DNA of 64,000 nucleotides, from the NCBI RefSeq assembly GCF_024171695.1, contig NZ_JAMTCF010000009.1, positions 186,001 through 250,000 on the forward strand. Reading direction: 5' to 3'. This document shows positions 29,292-39,552 of the stretch, piece by piece. The notes under the pieces are model-generated. The model was given only the letters and a program-made list of their open reading frames with translations, did not search any database and was not told where the DNA came from. A program made the position numbers and the translations under genes. Source of the DNA: Actinosynnema pretiosum (lineage in GTDB: Bacteria; Actinomycetota; Actinomycetes; Mycobacteriales; Pseudonocardiaceae). Within the stretch, counting starts at the first letter, position 1; each line of letters opens with the position of its first letter.

Positions 29292-30917
29292 ATGTCGCGT
29301 GTACGCTTGGTGCCCATCTTAGCCGCGTCTGTGATGGTGGTCACGGCCTGTGGTGGCTCTGCGGGCGACGGGGCAGGCAGCTCCGCGGACGCGGGGATCA
29401 CGATCTTCAACACCGAGCCGGAGAACCCGCTGGTCCCCGGCAACACCACCGAGGTCGGTGGCAGCCGCATCCTCGACGCCATGTTCACCGGGCTGGTCGA
29501 CTACGACGCCGACACCGGGCAGCCCGGCAACGCGATGGCCGAGTCGATCGAGACGACCGACTCCAAGGTCTTCACCATCAAGCTCAAGCCCGACTGGAAG
29601 TTCCACGACGGCACCCCGGTGACCGCCAAGAGCTACGTGGACGCCTGGAACTGGACCGCCTACGGGCCCAACGCCACCCAGGGCGCGTCGTTCTTCTCCC
29701 AGATCGAGGGCTACGCCGACGTCCACCCCGAGGACCCGGACGGCGCGGACGGGCCGCAGCAGGCGCCCACGCCGACCACCGAGACCATGTCGGGGCTGAA
29801 GGTCGTCGACGACAGCACCTTCACCGTCACCCTCACCGAGGCGTTCTCGGTCTTCCCGGTGACCATCGGCTACGAGGTCTTCTCCCCGCTGCCCGAGGCG
29901 TTCTTCAAGGACCAGAAGGCCTTCGAGGCCGCGCCGATCGGCAACGGGCCGTTCAAGTTCGTCTCCCGGCAGGTCGGGGCCGAGGTCAAGCTGACCCGGT
30001 ACGACGACTACAAGGGCGACGACAAGCCGAAGATCAAGGACGTCACGCTCAAGGTCTACCAGAGCCGCGAGTCGGCCTACGCGGACCTGGTCGCGAACTC
30101 GCTGGACTTCATGGAGGAGCTGCCCCCGAACGCGCTGGCGGGCAAGAAGTACGAGGGCGACCTCGGTGAGCGGGTCCTGCAGAAGGAGACCCTCAACAAC
30201 CAGACCATCGCCTTCCCGTTCTACCTGCCGCCCTACGACAACGTGGACCTGCGCCGCGCGATCTCCATGTCGATCGACCGCGAGCAGATCACCCAGGTGA
30301 TCTTCGAGGGCAGCCGCGTCCCGGCCGACGGCTGGGTGCACCCGCTGACCGAGGGCTACACGCCGAACCAGTGCGGCGAGTACTGCGAGTACAACCCGAC
30401 CAAGGCCAAGGAGCTGCTGGCCAAGTCCGGGTACAGCGGCCCGCTGCTGCTGCTGTCCAACACCGACGGCGGCCACCAGGAGTGGGCCGAGGCGGTGGCC
30501 AACAGCATCAAGAACGCGCTCGGCCTCGACGTGCGCTTCTCGCCGTCGACGAGCTTCGGCGAGTTCCGCCAGAAGGTCAACGCGCACGAGATGACCGGCA
30601 TGTACCGCGCGGGCTGGATCGCCGACTACCCGTCGATCGAGAACTGGCTCACCCCGAACTACCGCACCGGCTCCTCCTCCAACGACGGCCTGTACTCCAA
30701 CCCGGCCGTGGACGCGAAGCTCGCCGAGGCGGACAAGGCGGCCGACCCGGACGAGGCCATCGCCCTCTACCAGGAGGCCGAGAAGCTCATCGCCGCCGAC
30801 ATGCCGTCCGCCCCGCTGTGGACGCAGAACACCATCGGCGGCAGGTCCGACCGGCTCACCTCCGCCAAGATCGACCCCTTCCGCGCCCTTGACCTGGCCT
30901 CCGTCGAGGTCGGCTGA
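29292..30917 (+). CDS. Peptide ABC transporter substrate-binding lipoprotein
   Basis: 541 residues of solute-binding family 5 (DppA/OppA). Lipoprotein signal VRLVPILAASVMVVTACGG with lipid on Cys20. Family features: EPENPLVPGNTTEVGGSRIL, KLKPDWKFHDGTPVTAKSYV, IGNGPFKFVS and DLRRAISMSIDREQIT. Binds di- or oligopeptides outside the membrane. GGGGAGG precedes ATG 29292. First of five genes dppA-B-C-D-F; a hairpin after it could raise its level above that of the permeases. Confidence 0.95.
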   Translation: MSRVRLVPILAASVMVVTACGGSAGDGAGSSADAGITIFNTEPENPLVPGNTTEVGGSRILDAMFTGLVDYDADTGQPGNAMAESIETTDSKVFTIKLKPDWKFHDGTPVTAKSYVDAWNWTAYGPNATQGASFFSQIEGYADVHPEDPDGADGPQQAPTPTTETMSGLKVVDDSTFTVTLTEAFSVFPVTIGYEVFSPLPEAFFKDQKAFEAAPIGNGPFKFVSRQVGAEVKLTRYDDYKGDDKPKIKDVTLKVYQSRESAYADLVANSLDFMEELPPNALAGKKYEGDLGERVLQKETLNNQTIAFPFYLPPYDNVDLRRAISMSIDREQITQVIFEGSRVPADGWVHPLTEGYTPNQCGEYCEYNPTKAKELLAKSGYSGPLLLLSNTDGGHQEWAEAVANSIKNALGLDVRFSPSTSFGEFRQKVNAHEMTGMYRAGWIADYPSIENWLTPNYRTGSSSNDGLYSNPAVDAKLAEADKAADPDEAIALYQEAEKLIAADMPSAPLWTQNTIGGRSDRLTSAKIDPFRALDLASVEVG

Positions 30918-30933
30918 GTCCCCTAGCTCGACG

Positions 30934-30963
30934 CCCGGCCGCGCCCCCTCCGGCGCGGCCGGG
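30934..30963 (+). terminator. Intra-operon hairpin after the binding-protein gene
   Basis: Perfect 12-bp stem CCCGGCCGCGCC/GGCGCGGCCGGG with a 6-base loop in the 69-base gap before the first permease. Such hairpins after binding-protein genes commonly stabilise upstream mRNA or attenuate transcription. Confidence 0.75.
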
Positions 30964-30986
30964 CCCCTCGGGAGGAGAGTGCGCTC

Positions 30987-31913
30987 TTGGGGCGCTACGT
31001 GCTGCGCAGGCTGCTGCAGATGGTGCCGGTCTTCCTCGGCACCACGTTCCTCATCTACGCCCTGGTGTGGGCGGTGCCGGGCGACCCGTTCGAGGGCAAG
31101 TGCGGCGAGCGGGACTGCCCGGAGTCCTACGTCTCGGCCATGCGGGAGAAGTTCAACCTGGACGACCCGCTGCTCGTCCAGTACGGCAAGTACCTGCTGA
31201 ACCTCGTCCAGGGCGACTTCGGCGAGACGTCCTCGGGCATCGAGGTCGCCGACCGGATCGCCGACACGTTCCCGGTCACCCTGCAGCTCGCGCTGGTCGC
31301 GCTGCTCATCGAGGCCGTCATCGGCATCGCGGCGGGCGTGCTGAGCGGGCTGCGCGGGCGGGGGTTCCTTGACAGCCTGGTGCTGGTGTCCACGCTGTTC
31401 CTGATCTCCATCCCGGTGTTCGTCACCGGGTACGTCGTGCAGCTGGTGTTCGGCCTGCAACTCGGCTGGATCGCGCCCACGGTCGGGTCGTCGCCGACGT
31501 TCGGCGACCTGCTCGTCCCCGGCTTCGTGCTCGCGAGCCTGTCGATGGCCTACGTGGCGCGGCTGACCAGGGCGAGCATCGCGGAGAACCGCCGCGCCGA
31601 CTACGTGCGCACCGCGCTGGCCAAGGGCCTGCCGGACAAGCGGGTGGTGGGCGTGCACCTGCTGCGCAACTCGCTCATCCCGGTGATCACCTTCCTGGGG
31701 ACCGACCTGGGGGCCTTCCTCGGCGGCGCGATCGTCACCGAGGGCATCTTCAACGTGCCCGGCATCGGCGGGCTCGTGTTCCGCTCGATCCTGACCAAGG
31801 ACGGCGCGATGGTGACCGGCCTGGTCACCCTGCTGGTGCTGGTCTACCTGCTCATGACGCTGCTGGTGGACCTGCTCTACGCCGTGCTCGACCCGAGGAT
31901 TCGCTATGACTGA
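30987..31913 (+). CDS. Peptide ABC transporter permease (DppB/OppB type)
   Basis: 308 residues, six membrane segments. N-terminus GRYVLRRLLQMVPVFLGTTF is typical of DppB; the EAA loop is in DYVRTALAKGLPDKRVVGVH. The end (TLLVLVYLLMTLLVDLLYAV, DPRIRYD) also matches. Start TTG 30987 with GGGAGGAG upstream; a TTG start fits the family N-terminus. Its stop overlaps the next ATG. Confidence 0.95.
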   Translation: MGRYVLRRLLQMVPVFLGTTFLIYALVWAVPGDPFEGKCGERDCPESYVSAMREKFNLDDPLLVQYGKYLLNLVQGDFGETSSGIEVADRIADTFPVTLQLALVALLIEAVIGIAAGVLSGLRGRGFLDSLVLVSTLFLISIPVFVTGYVVQLVFGLQLGWIAPTVGSSPTFGDLLVPGFVLASLSMAYVARLTRASIAENRRADYVRTALAKGLPDKRVVGVHLLRNSLIPVITFLGTDLGAFLGGAIVTEGIFNVPGIGGLVFRSILTKDGAMVTGLVTLLVLVYLLMTLLVDLLYAVLDPRIRYD

Positions 31914-32829
31914 GTCGGTGGCGGCCAGCGGTCTGGCCGAGGTGGGCGGCGCGCCTGGCGGCGAGTCGCGCGGGCTGTTCGGCGACGCCTGGCGGGAGCT
32001 GCGGTCCCGGCCGCTGTTCTGGGTGTCGACCGCGCTCATCGCGCTGGTGGTGGTCATGGCCGTGTTCCCCGGCCTGTTCACCTCGGCGGACCCGAACCTG
32101 GCGGTGCTGTCCAGGAGTCGGGGAACGCCCTCGGCCGAGGCCTGGTTCGGCTACGACAACCAGGGCTACGACATCTACGCCCGCACGGTGCACGGGGCGC
32201 GCGCGTCCATCATCGTCGGGCTGCTGGCCACGCTCGGCGTGCTCATGGTCGGGGCCGTGCTCGGGCTGCTCGCCGGGTTCTACGGCGGCTGGCTCGACGC
32301 GGTCGTGTCCAGGGTCGCCGACGTGTTCGTCGGCGTGCCGTTCGTGCTCGGCGCGATCGTCATCCTGACCACGCTCAACGCGGGCGGTGACGCGGGCGCG
32401 ACCCGCATCGTCGCCCAGGTGGTGCTGTCCATCTCGGTGCTGTCCTGGCCGGTGGCCATGCGCATCACCAGGTCGACGGCCGTCGCGGCCAAGCAGCAGG
32501 ACTACGTGAAGGCGGCGCGCGCGCTCGGCGCGGGCTCGGGCAGGCTCATGGTCAAGCACCTGCTGCCCAACTGCGTCGCGCCCGTCCTGGTGTACGCCAC
32601 GATCGCGCTCGGCGCGTTCATCGGCGTCGAGGCCACGCTGTCCTACCTGGGCATCGGGCTGCGACCGCCGGTCGTGTCCTGGGGCGTGATGATCAACGGC
32701 GCGAAGGACTACATCCGGGTCGCCCCGCACGCCCTGCTGTTCCCCGCGGGCTTCCTCACCGCGACCGTGCTCGCGTTCGTGATGCTCGGCGACGCGGTGC
32801 GCGAGGCACTCGACCCCAAGCTGCGCTAG
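31906..32829 (+). CDS. Peptide ABC transporter permease (DppC/OppC type)
   Basis: 307 residues with the DppC arrangement: first membrane segment FWVSTALIALVVVMAVFPGL, long periplasmic loop with FGYDNQGYDIYARTVHGARA, four-five further segments and EAA motif DYVKAARALGAGSGRLMVKH. Partner of the preceding permease; the genes overlap by 8 bases. Confidence 0.95.
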   Translation: MTESVAASGLAEVGGAPGGESRGLFGDAWRELRSRPLFWVSTALIALVVVMAVFPGLFTSADPNLAVLSRSRGTPSAEAWFGYDNQGYDIYARTVHGARASIIVGLLATLGVLMVGAVLGLLAGFYGGWLDAVVSRVADVFVGVPFVLGAIVILTTLNAGGDAGATRIVAQVVLSISVLSWPVAMRITRSTAVAAKQQDYVKAARALGAGSGRLMVKHLLPNCVAPVLVYATIALGAFIGVEATLSYLGIGLRPPVVSWGVMINGAKDYIRVAPHALLFPAGFLTATVLAFVMLGDAVREALDPKLR

Positions 32830-32841
32830 GAGGAGCTGTCG

Positions 32842-33825
32842 GTGACAGCGTTGCTGGAGGTCGACGACCTCCGCGTGGAGTTCCGCACCCGCGACGGGGT
32901 CGCGCGCGTGCTCAACGGCGTCAGCTACCACGTCGCGGCCGGTGAGACGCTGGCCGTGCTCGGCGAGTCCGGCTCGGGCAAGTCCGTCACCGCCCAGGCG
33001 GTGATGGGCATCCTGGACACCCCGCCCGCGCACGTCACGGGCGGCGCGGTCCGGTTCCGGGGCGAGGAGCTGCTCACCGCGACGCCCGAGCGGCGCCGCC
33101 AGGTGCGCGGCGAGGGCATCGCCATGGTGTTCCAGGACGCCCTGTCCGCGCTGAACCCCGTGTTCACCGTGGGCTTCCAGATCGAGGAGCAGCTGCGGCT
33201 GCGGCGCGGCATGTCCCGCAAGGAGGCCCGCGCCCGCGCGGTCGAGCTGCTGGACCAGGTGAAGATCCCGCACGCGAGGCAGCGGGTGCGCGAGTACCCG
33301 CACCAGTTCTCCGGCGGGATGCGGCAGCGCGCCATGATCGCGATGTCGCTGGCGCTGGACCCCGAGGTGCTGATCGCCGACGAGCCGACCACCGCGCTCG
33401 ACGTGACCGTGCAGGCCCAGATCATGGACCTGCTCGCCGAGCTCCAGCGCGACCGGGGCATGGCGATGGTGCTGATCACGCACGACCTGGGCGTGGTCGC
33501 CGAGGTCGCCGACCGGATCGCGGTCATGTACGCGGGCCGGATCGTCGAGCACGCCGACGCCCGGTCGCTGTTCCGCGCGCCCGGACACCCGTACACGTCC
33601 GCGCTGATGCGGTCGCTGCCGCACGTCGAGGCCAAGGGCTCGGAGCTGAGCACCATCTCCGGCCTGCCGCCGAGCCTGCTCGCCATCCCGCCCGGCTGCC
33701 CGTTCCACCCGCGCTGCCCCAGGGCCCAGGACGTCTGCTCGGTCGACGTCCCGCCGCAGGTTCCGCTGCCGGGCGGGCGGGACAGCGCGTGCCACTTCGC
33801 CGAACAGGAGGTCAGCGGTGCCTGA
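32842..33825 (+). CDS. Peptide ABC transporter ATP-binding protein (DppD/OppD type)
   Basis: 327 residues. Walker [15 protein letters not shown] loop [13 protein letters not shown], signature [12 protein letters not shown], Walker [13 protein letters not shown] and switch histidine in LITHDLG. C-terminal oligopeptide-transporter extension with [15 protein letters not shown] (Cys cluster that often holds an iron-sulfur cluster). GTG start after AGGAGCTGTCG; overlaps the next gene by 8 bases. Confidence 0.95.
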   Translation: MTALLEVDDLRVEFRTRDGVARVLNGVSYHVAAGETLAVLGESGSGKSVTAQAVMGILDTPPAHVTGGAVRFRGEELLTATPERRRQVRGEGIAMVFQDALSALNPVFTVGFQIEEQLRLRRGMSRKEARARAVELLDQVKIPHARQRVREYPHQFSGGMRQRAMIAMSLALDPEVLIADEPTTALDVTVQAQIMDLLAELQRDRGMAMVLITHDLGVVAEVADRIAVMYAGRIVEHADARSLFRAPGHPYTSALMRSLPHVEAKGSELSTISGLPPSLLAIPPGCPFHPRCPRAQDVCSVDVPPQVPLPGGRDSACHFAEQEVSGA

Positions 33826-34816
33826 ACCGGTGCTGAGCGTGCGGGACCTGGTCAAGCACTTCCCGGTGACCAGGGGCGTGCTGTTCAAGCGCGCCATCGG
33901 CCAGGTCAAGGCGGTCGACGGGGTCTCGTTCGACCTGATGCCCGGCGAGACGCTGGGCGTGGTCGGCGAGTCCGGCTGCGGCAAGTCCACCCTCGCCCAG
34001 GTGCTGATGTGCCTGGAACCGCCCACCTCCGGCGAGGCGCACTTCGAGGGCAGGCCGATGTTCGGGCTCAAGGGCTCGGCCATGCGGTCGCTGCGCCGGG
34101 ACCTGCAGATCGTGCTCCAGGACCCGTACACCTCGCTCAACCCGAGGATGACCGTCGGCGACATCGTCGGCGAGCCGTTCGAGATCCACCCGGAGGTCGC
34201 GCCCGCCGGGTCGCGGGCGGCGCGGGTGCGGGAGCTGCTGGACGTGGTCGGGCTCAACCCCGAGCACGCGAACCGCTACCCGCACCAGTTCTCCGGCGGG
34301 CAGCGGCAGCGCATCGGCATCGCGCGGGCGCTCGCCCTGCGGCCCAAGGTGATCGTGTGCGACGAGCCGGTGTCCGCGCTGGACGTGTCCATCCAGGCGC
34401 AGGTGATGAACCTGCTCGGGCGGTTGCAGCGCGAGTTCGGGCTGGCCTACGTGTTCATCGCGCACGACCTGTCGGTGGTGCGGCACCTGTCCGACCGGGT
34501 CGCGGTGATGTACCTGGGCAAGTTCGTTGAGGTGGGCACCGAGGACCAGATCTACGCGCACCCCACGCACCCGTACACCCAGGCGCTGCTGTCGTCGGTG
34601 CCGGTGGCCGACCCGGAGCTGCGCGGCAGGCGCGAGGTGATCCGGCTGACCGGGGACGTGCCGTCGCCGATCGACCCGCCGTCCGGCTGCCGGTTCCGCA
34701 CCCGGTGCTGGAAGGCGCAGGACGTCTGCGCCACCGAGGAGCCGCCGCTGGTGGAGCGGCTCGGGCACCTGAGCGCGTGCCACTTCGCCGAGGAGCGGTC
34801 GGTGGTGCCCGGCTAG
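33818..34816 (+). CDS. Peptide ABC transporter ATP-binding protein (DppF/OppF type)
   Basis: 332 residues. DppF-type start [20 protein letters not shown], Walker [14 protein letters not shown], signature [17 protein letters not shown], Walker [13 protein letters not shown], and the C-terminal [17 protein letters not shown] cluster. Last gene of the uptake operon; a bidirectional hairpin follows. Confidence 0.95.
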   Translation: MPEPVLSVRDLVKHFPVTRGVLFKRAIGQVKAVDGVSFDLMPGETLGVVGESGCGKSTLAQVLMCLEPPTSGEAHFEGRPMFGLKGSAMRSLRRDLQIVLQDPYTSLNPRMTVGDIVGEPFEIHPEVAPAGSRAARVRELLDVVGLNPEHANRYPHQFSGGQRQRIGIARALALRPKVIVCDEPVSALDVSIQAQVMNLLGRLQREFGLAYVFIAHDLSVVRHLSDRVAVMYLGKFVEVGTEDQIYAHPTHPYTQALLSSVPVADPELRGRREVIRLTGDVPSPIDPPSGCRFRTRCWKAQDVCATEEPPLVERLGHLSACHFAEERSVVPG

Positions 34817-34822
34817 GGGTTC

Positions 34823-34861
34823 CCGGTGCGGGAGCGGCCTTCCCGGTCGCCCCCGCACCGG
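34823..34861. terminator. Bidirectional terminator between dppF and S10 peptidase gene
   Basis: Perfect 10-bp outer stem CCGGTGCGGG/CCCGCACCGG (34823-34832 with 34852-34861), with further inner pairing GCGGCC/GGTCGC, between converging genes. Confidence 0.8.
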
Positions 34862-34867
34862 TCCCGG

Positions 34868-36349
34868 CTAGCGGTTGGACGCCGCGCGCACGAACGCCGC
34901 GATGTCCTTCGACTGCTGCACGCGGGACTCCTCGTGCACGTACATCATGTGCCCGGCCGGGTAGTACGCCGACTCGACGTTCTCGGCCAGCTCGCGCGGG
35001 ATCTTCAGGTGCGCCAGCACGTGCTCGGCGGCGAAGTACGCGGTCGCGCCGTCGTGGTAGCCGAACGCCACGTGCACCTTCAGGTGCGGGTTGGCCCGCA
35101 TCGCCGACGCCAGCTTGTTCGCCACCGTCACGTGCGCGCCCTCGAACTCCTTGTAGGACCACGGGTGCACCGCGCGCGAGATGATCTCGTACGGCAGGTC
35201 GTTCTCGTAGCCCAGCTCGACCCGCGCGTAGTGGTTGAGCGCCGCCGAGTACGGGCCGAGGATCGCGCTGTACGACGGGTCCTCGCTGAACAGCTCGCGG
35301 CCGTAGTCGCTCTCCCAGCCGGTGAACCGGCCGTCCAGCCGCCCGACCGTGCGGCGCTGCGGGCGCAGCAGCTCGGTGAAGAACCGGACGTGCTCGATCC
35401 GCAGGTCGACCCGGTCCACGTAGTCCTCGGACAGGCCGGTCAGCGCCGCGAGCCTGGCCACCACGTCGGCCCGCTCCTCGTCGGTGAGCCTGCTGCCGCG
35501 CGCCAGCGCCCACGGGTAGTCGTCCGAGGCGAACTCCTCGGCCTCGGCGAGCACGTCCGCGAGCTCCCGGTCGCCGTGCAGGCCGTGGTGGTGGGCGATC
35601 GCGGCGTAGGTCGGCAGGAACAGCGAGTACGGCAGGTCGTTGCCCTCGTTGAAGTCCAGCGTCGCGAAGTCCAGCACGGACGAGATCAGCACCAGCCCGT
35701 TGAGGTACATGCCGTGCCGCTGCTGGAGGTGCTCGGCGAGCGCGGCGGCGCGGGTGGTGCCGTAGGACTCGCCCGCGAGGAACTTCGGGGACAGCCAGCG
35801 GCCGTTGCGGGAGGTCCACAGCCGGATGACCTCGCCGACCGACTCGACGTCGCCCTGGAACCCGTGGAACTTGCCGGGCTGCTCGCCCTCGGCGGCCCGC
35901 GAGTAGCCGGTGGAGACCGGGTCGATGAACACCAGGTCGCTGTGCGCCAGCAGGGTCTCGGCGTTGTCGACCAGCTCGTACGGCGGGGGAGCGGGCTCGC
36001 CCGCGTCGCCGGACACCACGCGGCGCGGCCCGAACAGGCCGAGGTGCAGCCACACGCTGGCCGAGCCGGGGCCGCCGTTGAACGCGAACACGACGGGGCG
36101 GGTCGCGGGGTCGCCGTCGTCGGCGGTGTAGGCGGTGAGGAACACCTCGGCCCTGGGGCGCAGCCCCTGGAACTTCCCGTCCTCCACGACCTCCTCGCGC
36201 AGCACGACCCGGCCGGTGGTGGCGGTGTAGTTCAGCTTGCGGCGCTTGACGGTGATGCTGTGGGAGGTGGTGACGAGGTCGTCCTCGGGGGTCGCCTTGA
36301 CGGGCGCGTCAGGCGAGTCCTGGGCGGGGGTGGTGTCCTTGTCGCTCAT
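34868..36349 (-). CDS. Serine carboxypeptidase-like S10 peptidase
   Basis: 493 residues. Catalytic triad visible: serine in KFLAGESYGTTRAA, aspartate in FGYHDGATAYFAAEH, histidine in YPAGHMMYVHEES. Oxyanion/substrate region VVFAFNGGPGSASVWLHLG. Probably removes C-terminal residues from peptides. No signal peptide is evident, so it may act in the cytoplasm, perhaps on peptides imported by the adjacent ABC system (inference). ATG 36349; divergent from udgB. Confidence 0.93.
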   Translation of the reverse strand: MSDKDTTPAQDSPDAPVKATPEDDLVTTSHSITVKRRKLNYTATTGRVVLREEVVEDGKFQGLRPRAEVFLTAYTADDGDPATRPVVFAFNGGPGSASVWLHLGLFGPRRVVSGDAGEPAPPPYELVDNAETLLAHSDLVFIDPVSTGYSRAAEGEQPGKFHGFQGDVESVGEVIRLWTSRNGRWLSPKFLAGESYGTTRAAALAEHLQQRHGMYLNGLVLISSVLDFATLDFNEGNDLPYSLFLPTYAAIAHHHGLHGDRELADVLAEAEEFASDDYPWALARGSRLTDEERADVVARLAALTGLSEDYVDRVDLRIEHVRFFTELLRPQRRTVGRLDGRFTGWESDYGRELFSEDPSYSAILGPYSAALNHYARVELGYENDLPYEIISRAVHPWSYKEFEGAHVTVANKLASAMRANPHLKVHVAFGYHDGATAYFAAEHVLAHLKIPRELAENVESAYYPAGHMMYVHEESRVQQSKDIAAFVRAASNR

Positions 36350-36385
36350 GGTCCGAACCCTACGTTCGGGGAGGCGGCGGGTCAG

Positions 36386-37276
36386 GTGGATAACGGGCGG
36401 GTGGCTGGGCGGCGAGGGCATGGGCGGCGGGACTCGGGGGCGGGGGTTGGCGCAGGCGCGTCCGGTGGTGGTGGCGCGCCGGACGGGACCGGTGCGCCTG
36501 AGGGGGCTGGCGCGCCTGACAGGGCCGGCGCGCCGGACGGAACCGGCGCACCGGACGGGGGCGGCGACCTGGCCGCCGTGCCGGACCTGCCGGAGCTGGA
36601 CCGCCGGGTGAGCGGCTGCCGGGCGTGCCCGAGGCTGGTGGCGTGGCGCGAGGAGGTGGCGCGGGTCAAGCGGGCCGCGTTCCGCGACCAGGACTACTGG
36701 GGCAGGCCGGTGCCGGGCTTCGGCGACGCGGACGCGCGCCTGGCCGTGGTGGGCCTGGCCCCGGCCGCGCACGGCGGCAACCGCACCGGCCGCATGTTCA
36801 CCGGCGACGCCTCCGGCGAGGTCCTGTACGCGGCGATGCACGCGGCAGGCCTGGCGAACCAGCCGGAGGCGGTGTCCCTGGACGACGGCCTGCGCCTGCT
36901 GGGAGCCCGGATCACCGCCCCGGTGAAGTGCGCCCCGCCGGACAACGCGCCGACCCCGGCCGAGCGCGACACCTGCCGCCCGTGGCTGGAGCGCGAGCTG
37001 ACCCTGCTGCGCCCGACCCTGCGCGCGGTGGTGGTCCTGGGCGGCTTCGGCTGGCAGTCCCTGCTCCCCGCCCTGGCCGCCCACTGGACCGTCCCGAGAC
37101 CCCGCCCGCGCTTCACCCACGGAGCGCGGGTGGAGCTGCCCGCGTCGGACGGCGGCCACCCGCTGGTCCTGCACGGCTGCTACCACGTGAGCCGCCGCAA
37201 CACCCAGACCGGTCTGCTGACGACGGCGATGGTGGAGGAGGTCCTGGCGCGCGCGAAGGCCGACGCGGGGCTGTGA
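36386..37276 (+). CDS. udgB: Family 5 uracil-DNA glycosylase (UdgB)
   Basis: About 296 residues. Removes uracil and related lesions, an important activity in high-GC genomes. Iron-sulfur cysteines in SGCRACPRLVAW and APVKCAPPDNAPTPAERDTC, motif A GLAPAAHGGNRTGRMFTGDA, and the C-terminal motif HGCYHVSRRNTQTG. The ~60 N-terminal residues are a Gly-Ala-Pro-Asp repeat (GAPDGTGAPEGAGAPDRAGA), which the family lacks, so the true start may be further in. GTG 36386 or 36401 are options; the catalytic domain starts near residue 70. Confidence 0.9.
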   Translation: MDNGRVAGRRGHGRRDSGAGVGAGASGGGGAPDGTGAPEGAGAPDRAGAPDGTGAPDGGGDLAAVPDLPELDRRVSGCRACPRLVAWREEVARVKRAAFRDQDYWGRPVPGFGDADARLAVVGLAPAAHGGNRTGRMFTGDASGEVLYAAMHAAGLANQPEAVSLDDGLRLLGARITAPVKCAPPDNAPTPAERDTCRPWLERELTLLRPTLRAVVVLGGFGWQSLLPALAAHWTVPRPRPRFTHGARVELPASDGGHPLVLHGCYHVSRRNTQTGLLTTAMVEEVLARAKADAGL

Positions 37277-37472
37277 GCGGGGCCGAGAGCGGGGGCGGGA
37301 GCGGGGGCGGGAGCTGGGCCCGCCGCCGGACCGGGCGCCGAGCCGCCGGGGTGACCGGCCCGCCGTGCACCGCCCGCTCGCCGCGCACCGCCCGCCCGCT
37401 CCGCGATCACAACACCGCATCCGACCGCCCACCGCGCTCCCGCCGCGCGCCCCGCGCGGGCATCATGATCGG

Positions 37473-38144
37473 GTGCGTCCCAGGGCAGCGCTCCTCCTCG
37501 CCACCGGCACCTGCCTGGTGCTCGCCGCGCTGGCCTCACTCGGCTCCTCGCCGGTGGACTACCGCCTCCCCACCCCGACGCCGCACACCCCGCTCACCGG
37601 CACCACCTGGACCATCCCGCTGCCGCCCGATCCCGCCCCGCCGCCGGAGGCCAGCGCCGGGTTCACCCTGTTCACCATCGTGATCGCGGTCGCCGCGCTG
37701 GTCCTCTTCCTGGTCCTGCTGGTCCAGCACCTCCTGAACTGGCGCCCGAAGCGCCGCCGGGCCACCGAGCGCTCCGGCTGGGTCGAGGCCGTCGTCCCCG
37801 GTCCGCCGCCCCCCGAGCTGGTCACCGGCGCCCGCCGGGCGCTGTCCGACCTGAGCGCGCCCGAGGCCGGACCGCCCGGCGACGCCGTCGTCGCCGCCTG
37901 GCTGGCGCTGGAGCGGGCCGCCTCGGCGTCCGGCGTGGCCCGCGCCCCGCACGAGACCGCGACCGAGTTCACCACCGCCCTCCTGGACCGCCACCACGTC
38001 GACCCGGCCGCCACCACCGCCCTGCGCCGCACCTACCAGCGCGCCCGCTTCGGCAGCGCCGAGGTCACCGAGGCCGACGTGCGCACCGCGACCACCGCCC
38101 TGGAGGCCGTCGTGCGCGACCTGACCGACCGGGACCCCTCGTGA
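37473..38144 (+). CDS. DUF4129 membrane protein
   Basis: 223 residues: signal/first segment (ALLLATGTCLVLAALASLGS), a second segment (LFTIVIAVAALVLFLVLLVQ) and a cytoplasmic DUF4129 domain (AAWLALERAASASGVARAPH, TATEFTTALLDRHHVD, ALRRTYQRARFGSAEVTEAD). Found in operons with MoxR ATPases and DUF58 proteins. GTG 37473; its stop overlaps the next start. The 196 bases before it hold G-rich short repeats and no gene. Confidence 0.85.
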   Translation: MRPRAALLLATGTCLVLAALASLGSSPVDYRLPTPTPHTPLTGTTWTIPLPPDPAPPPEASAGFTLFTIVIAVAALVLFLVLLVQHLLNWRPKRRRATERSGWVEAVVPGPPPPELVTGARRALSDLSAPEAGPPGDAVVAAWLALERAASASGVARAPHETATEFTTALLDRHHVDPAATTALRRTYQRARFGSAEVTEADVRTATTALEAVVRDLTDRDPS

Positions 38145-38598
38145 GCGCCACCGCCCGAGCCGTCCTCTCCACCGCGGCCTGGCTCCTCACCGGCGGCCTC
38201 CTCCTGCTCTTCGGCGCCCCCCTGCACTGGGCCGCCCTCACCGCCCTCCCCGTCGCCGCCCTCGCCCACCTCGCCACCCGCCTCCCCGGCGGCGGCGACG
38301 TGCTCTGGTCGCCCGTGCGCGACCACGCGGCCACCAGCTCCCAGCACACCCACCACCAGGCCAGCGTGCTCGCGGGCCGCCTGGCCGACGCCACCGAGCA
38401 CCCCGTCCGCTTCACCACCCGCGTCCAGCCCCGCCTGCGCGCCCTCGCGCTCGCCCGGCTCCGCCAGCGCCACGGCGTCAGCGACCTGGCCGACCCGCGC
38501 GCCGCCCGCCTGCTCGGCCCGGAGCTGCACGCCCTGCTCACCGACCCCGGCGCCACCGCGCCCCCGCCCGACGTGCTCGCCCGACTGCTGGAGGACCT

Positions 38599-38602
<4 letters not shown>
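38141..38602 (+). CDS. Small membrane protein of the MoxR operon
   Basis: 153 residues with two closely spaced hydrophobic segments near the N-terminus (VLSTAAWLLTGGLLLLFGAP, LHWAALTALPVAALAHLA) and a soluble Arg-rich tail. No family recognised. GTG start overlaps the preceding stop by four bases and its stop overlaps moxR, so it is part of the same translational chain. Confidence 0.78.

Positions 38603-39548
<946 letters not shown>

Positions 39549-39552
<4 letters not shown>

Noticed and set aside
34826-36385. Upstream extension of the UdgB frame
   Set aside because: Antisense to the S10 peptidase gene; no domain.
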